Part shown: positions 5,502 to 7,718 of the stretch, piece after piece
Layout: the number at the start of each line of letters is the position of its first letter
Position numbering within the stretch: position 1 is the first letter of the stretch
NCBI GenBank assembly: GCA_902489855.1
Contig: CABUBS010000100.1
Coordinates: 1 to 7,718, forward strand
DNA: 7,718 nt
Direction: 5' to 3'
From: an uncultured Collinsella sp.
GTDB lineage: Bacteria > Actinomycetota > Coriobacteriia > Coriobacteriales > Coriobacteriaceae
Position numbers and translations under genes: made by a program
Notes under the pieces: model-generated
Told to the model about the DNA's origin: nothing
The model's input: only the letters and a program-made list of their open reading frames with translations
The model's database searches: none

Positions 5502-5880
5502 AGGGAACAAAGCCGTCCTCGCCGGCATCGAGCGCGGCCATGCGACGGGCGAGTTCGCGCGCAAAGCCCGCCGTATCGGCATCGCCAATCGCCAGGACAA
5601 AGTCCACGCCCTCATCGGTCGCCAGGGCTACAGCCTCATCGACCAGCTCGTCTCCCCCATCGCCCCCGACCGAGCCACAACGAAAGAGCACGCGTTCGAG
5701 CAGGGCGCGGTCGAGCGAGCCCAGCGCCGCCGAGACAAGCTCATCACGCGTATGCTTGTCGCCTCCCAGCACGACCAGCGCCTTGGTGCCACCGTAGTGA
5801 GCGACCAACCGTCCGCACCAGCGAGCCACGTCCCCATCCGCAACCAAGCGCGTCGGCATACCAAACCCATAGTTGACCAT
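5500..5880 (-). CDS. Iron-containing alcohol dehydrogenase-like N-terminal fragment, probably decaying
   Basis: From the ATG at 5880 the product is 126 aa. It opens MVNYGFGMPTRLV, which resembles the F..N/MPT start of iron-containing alcohol dehydrogenases. GTKALVVLGGD follows (like KVLLVYGGGS), then GVDFVLAIGDADTAGFA, matching the family's DFILAVGGGSVIDAA. The NAD-binding GGGS is replaced by GDAD and the FGKG loop by VADG. The whole metal-binding C-terminal domain (His and Asp ligands, about 250 residues in the family) is absent, so dehydrogenase activity is not expected. The stop TAA lies at the edge of the 29-bp inverted repeat, suggesting truncation by rearrangement. A longer start at 5931 adds 17 residues but has no good ribosome binding site and does not fit the family start. 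The similarity is recalled by eye; it could be a separate small protein. Confidence 0.5.
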   Translation of the reverse strand: MVNYGFGMPTRLVADGDVARWCGRLVAHYGGTKALVVLGGDKHTRDELVSAALGSLDRALLERVLFRCGSVGGDGGDELVDEAVALATDEGVDFVLAIGDADTAGFARELARRMAALDAGEDGFVP

Positions 5881-5985
5881 TATCCCCACAACCCTTCCGT
5901 GCTTTATGGTGGTATCGATCGTTAGGTTCATGCTACGAAGCGAGCTTTTCCGAGCTGTTTCGCACTCTTTAGGGCTGCGTTAAAA

Positions 5986-6067
5986 ACCGACCAAAAAGGG
6001 ACAGGTTTGTTTTGGCAGGTCAAGCGTTTTACCGACCAGAATAAACCTGTCCCTTTTTGGCAGGTTT
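5986..6067. repeat. Palindromic interspersed repeat, copy 2 (well preserved)
   Basis: This copy has the same start (ACCGACCAAAAAGGGACAGG) and length as copy 1. The hairpin 5991-6060 is far better preserved. CCAAAAAGGGACAGGTTT (5991-6008) pairs perfectly over 18 bp with 6043-6060. Seven further pairs, counting G-T wobbles, and a last GGT/ACC follow, around the loop CAAGCGTTTT (6021-6030). It sits between the divergent dehydrogenase fragment and polymerase gene, and its right end runs directly into the polymerase promoter's -35 element. The stem contains its own A and T runs, so it might act as a bidirectional terminator insulating the two genes; this is inference. Confidence 0.75.
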
Positions 6068-6095
6068 TGACGGTGTCCGGTCGAGCGGGTATTAT
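6067..6095 (+). promoter_or_regulatory. Sigma-70-type promoter of the Y-family polymerase gene
   Basis: TTGACG (6067-6072) and TATTAT (6090-6095) are separated by exactly 17 bases, a near-consensus vegetative promoter. Transcription should start near 6101-6103, inside the LexA-type palindrome, giving a short leader of about 40 bases before the ATG at 6141. Confidence 0.75.
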
Positions 6096-6110
6096 CGAAC
6101 AGGTATTCGA
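6095..6110 (+). promoter_or_regulatory. LexA-type SOS box overlapping the promoter
   Basis: TCGAACAGGTATTCGA matches the actinobacterial SOS operator TCGAAC-N4-GTTCGA with a single difference (A for G). The palindrome extends outward to TATCGAACAGGTATTCGATA (6093-6112). It overlaps the last base of the -10 element and covers the expected transcription start, so bound LexA should block initiation. The gene it controls is a damage-tolerance polymerase, a classic SOS target, which supports the call. Confidence 0.75.
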
Positions 6111-6140
6111 TAGGAACATGTGTTTGATAGAGGGGCACGG

Positions 6141-7646
6141 ATGGCGCACGAGCAGCACACCTATATCTGCATCGACCTCAAGACGTTTTACGCCAGCGTC
6201 GAATGCGTCGACCGTGGACTCGATCCGCTCACCACCAACCTGGTTGTTGCCGACGAATCGCGCGGACGCACGACCATCTGCCTCGCTATCACGCAGGCCA
6301 TGAAGGACTTAGGGATTCACAACCGCTGTCGACTGTTCGAGATCCCCGATGGCATCGACTACATCAAGGCCGTGCCGCGCATGCAGCACTACATGGAAGT
6401 GTCGGCGAAAATCTACGGTATCTATCTGGAATACGTGAGTCCGCAAGACATTCATGTCTATTCAATCGACGAATGCTTTATCGACGTGACGCCCTATCTA
6501 GACCTCTACCACACCAATGCCAAAGGCTTTGCCTGCATGCTGCGCGACGAGGTCCTCGCGCGCACCGGCATCACGGCGACGGTCGGCATCGGCCCCAACC
6601 TATTTCAGGCCAAGGTAGCGCTCGACATTACCGCCAAGCACGTACCCAGCCGCATCGGCATACTCGACGACGAGACCTTTCGCAAGGAGATCTGGCCCCA
6701 TCGTCCCATCACCGATATCTGGGGCATCGGCCCCGGCGTGGCAGCCCGCCTCGAAAAGTACGGTGTCTACGATCTGATGGGTGTCGCCGCGCTCGACGAA
6801 AATCTGCTTTACGACGAGCTCGGCGTCAATGCCGAGTATCTCATCGACCACGCCTTTGGACGCGAGCCGACAACCATCGCCGATATCCAAGCCTATCGCC
6901 CACAGGCAACCTCAACTACCACAGGACAGGTGCTCTCGAAGGGCTATGTCTACGAGCAGGCCTACACTGTCTTGCGCGAGATGGTCGACAACGCCGTGTT
7001 GGACTTAGTCGATAAGCACGTGGTCTGTGACAGCATCTCGCTCTTTGTGGGTTATGCGAGCGAGCGGGCCGACATACGCCGCCTCGACGCCAGCGGCACA
7101 GCGCAATATGTGGACGGATGTGGGCACCTGCGCTCGAGCACGTCGAGCATCGAGCCCACCGCAACCACCGGCCCCGAGCTCGCACCCCGTGCGCCCAAGC
7201 CCGTCCAGCGCGATGACGAACGGCGCCGCCTGGTGCGCGAGGCACAGGCAATCGATGGCATCTTTGTGGGAGAGCATGGCGGCAAACCGCGCGGTGGCTA
7301 TGCCGCCCTCTTCGCGCACTCCAACGCTTCGCGAAAGCTGCCCGAGCGCACCAATTCGTTTAAGAAGATCATGGGCTATTTCGATGAGCTCTGGGCGCAG
7401 ACTGTCGATCCCAAACGACCGGTCAAGCGTATCAACTTGGGCTTTGGCAACCTCATGCCTGAGGAATTTGCCACCATCGACCTATTTAGCGATATCGAGG
7501 CGGATGAGCGCGAGCGCGACCTGGCGCGCGCCGTCCTGGCCGTAAAGGGCAAGTACGGCAAAAACGCGCTCGTCAAGGGATTAAGCTTTACCACTGGCGC
7601 CACCGCGCGCGAACGCAACGATCAGGTAGGAGGACATCGTGCCTAA
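6141..7646 (+). CDS. UmuC/UvrX-like Y-family translesion DNA polymerase
   Basis: This 501-aa polymerase of the ImpB/MucB/SamB family inserts nucleotides opposite damaged bases. IDLKTFYASVE (11-21) carries metal ligand Asp12 and a Tyr17 steric gate. YSIDECFIDV (107-116) carries catalytic Asp110-Glu111. TDIWGIGPGVAARL (191-204) is the helix-hairpin-helix thumb. The little-finger domain follows from about 245, with NASRKLPERTNSFKKI (395-410) in it. TIDLFS (445-450) resembles a weak sliding-clamp motif, and the end GATARERNDQVGGHRA is typical of Gram-positive UvrX-type proteins as I recall them. DLKTFYASVECVDRGLDPL separates it from DinB, which usually has DMDAFYASVE. A charged, probably disordered stretch (about 308-384) interrupts the little finger. 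I chose the ATG at 6141 because GAGGGG (6130-6135) precedes it; a GTG at 6120 has none. A LexA-type operator controls it, and it overlaps the next gene by 8 nt. Confidence 0.93.
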   Translation: MAHEQHTYICIDLKTFYASVECVDRGLDPLTTNLVVADESRGRTTICLAITQAMKDLGIHNRCRLFEIPDGIDYIKAVPRMQHYMEVSAKIYGIYLEYVSPQDIHVYSIDECFIDVTPYLDLYHTNAKGFACMLRDEVLARTGITATVGIGPNLFQAKVALDITAKHVPSRIGILDDETFRKEIWPHRPITDIWGIGPGVAARLEKYGVYDLMGVAALDENLLYDELGVNAEYLIDHAFGREPTTIADIQAYRPQATSTTTGQVLSKGYVYEQAYTVLREMVDNAVLDLVDKHVVCDSISLFVGYASERADIRRLDASGTAQYVDGCGHLRSSTSSIEPTATTGPELAPRAPKPVQRDDERRRLVREAQAIDGIFVGEHGGKPRGGYAALFAHSNASRKLPERTNSFKKIMGYFDELWAQTVDPKRPVKRINLGFGNLMPEEFATIDLFSDIEADERERDLARAVLAVKGKYGKNALVKGLSFTTGATARERNDQVGGHRA

Positions 7647-7718
7647 GTCCCAGCAACAGCCGATGCGGCCACCGACACCTTTTGAACGCCTAGCGGACCC
7701 CGAGGGAAGACGTCGATC
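7639..7718 (+). CDS. Start of a coupled downstream gene (partial, runs off the window)
   Basis: GTG at 7639 follows TAGGAGG (7627-7633) with a 5-base spacer, and the frame stays open to the window end. The first residues are MPKSQQQPMRPPTPFERLAD, rich in Pro and Gln. It overlaps the polymerase stop codon by 8 nt (GTGCCTAA), so the two are translationally coupled and should share SOS control. In Firmicutes, UvrX-type polymerases are often followed by a short YolD-like protein. This position and size would suit that, but the visible residues are too few to decide. Confidence 0.65.
   Translation, partial: MPKSQQQPMRPPTPFERLADPEGRRR

Noticed and set aside
5382..5876. A + strand ORF of 164 codons across the repeat and dehydrogenase-like region.
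   Set aside because: The Arg/Pro/Ser-rich product reads through the inverted repeat and opposes two more protein-like - strand readings.
5928..6158. A - strand ORF of 76 codons through repeat copy 2 (NKPVPFW motifs).
   Set aside because: The repeated motif is just translated palindrome, and the frame crosses the polymerase promoter and start.
1..7718. CRISPR array, tRNA or rRNA genes, integrase and att sites.
   Set aside because: I looked for repeat-spacer structure, cloverleaf-like sequences and recombinase motifs on both strands and found none I could support.

Overview
The window looks like the chromosome of a high-GC Gram-positive bacterium. Most start codons follow strong purine-rich Shine-Dalgarno sites. 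The polymerase at 6141-7646 is of the UmuC/UvrX type common in Gram-positives, and it sits behind an actinobacterial-style LexA box. My best guess is a gut Coriobacteriia member such as Collinsella. That rests on overall style and on the palindromic repeat with the core AAAAAGGGACAGGTTT, not on a database match.

Left part (1-3321, all + strand) is accessory DNA. It opens with a perfect 16-bp palindrome and a small basic ORF (37-141). A long non-coding leader (142-452) follows, with spaced CACATCA repeats. Then comes a compact three-gene operon: an unrecognised 296-aa protein (453-1343), a ClpP-family serine peptidase with an intact Ser-His-Asp triad (1407-2024), and a VirD4/TraG-family P-loop ATPase (2017-3321) with no N-terminal membrane domain. 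The peptidase and ATPase genes overlap by 8 nt. No relaxase, channel protein or integrase is visible. The set therefore looks like a coupling-protein ATPase re-used with a chambered protease, or an isolated piece of a larger conjugative element. It is the best candidate here for an undescribed system.

Middle part (3399-5133, - strand) is core metabolism. A complete glucose-6-phosphate isomerase gene (pgi) runs convergently to the operon and has a clear terminator at 3399-3430. Its C-terminal signature is unusual: it lacks the conserved segment carrying the substrate-binding Gln.

Right part (5134-7718) starts with an eroded region. It holds two copies of an ~82-bp palindromic repeat (5252-5333 and 5986-6067), a perfect 29-bp inverted repeat (5305-5333 / 5473-5501) around the tail of a lost - strand gene, and a - strand ORF resembling only the N-terminal domain of iron-containing alcohol dehydrogenases. 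Divergent from this is a textbook SOS unit: a promoter (TTGACG, 17 bp, TATTAT), a LexA-type box at 6095-6110, a UmuC/UvrX-like Y-family DNA polymerase, and a translationally coupled downstream gene that leaves the window.
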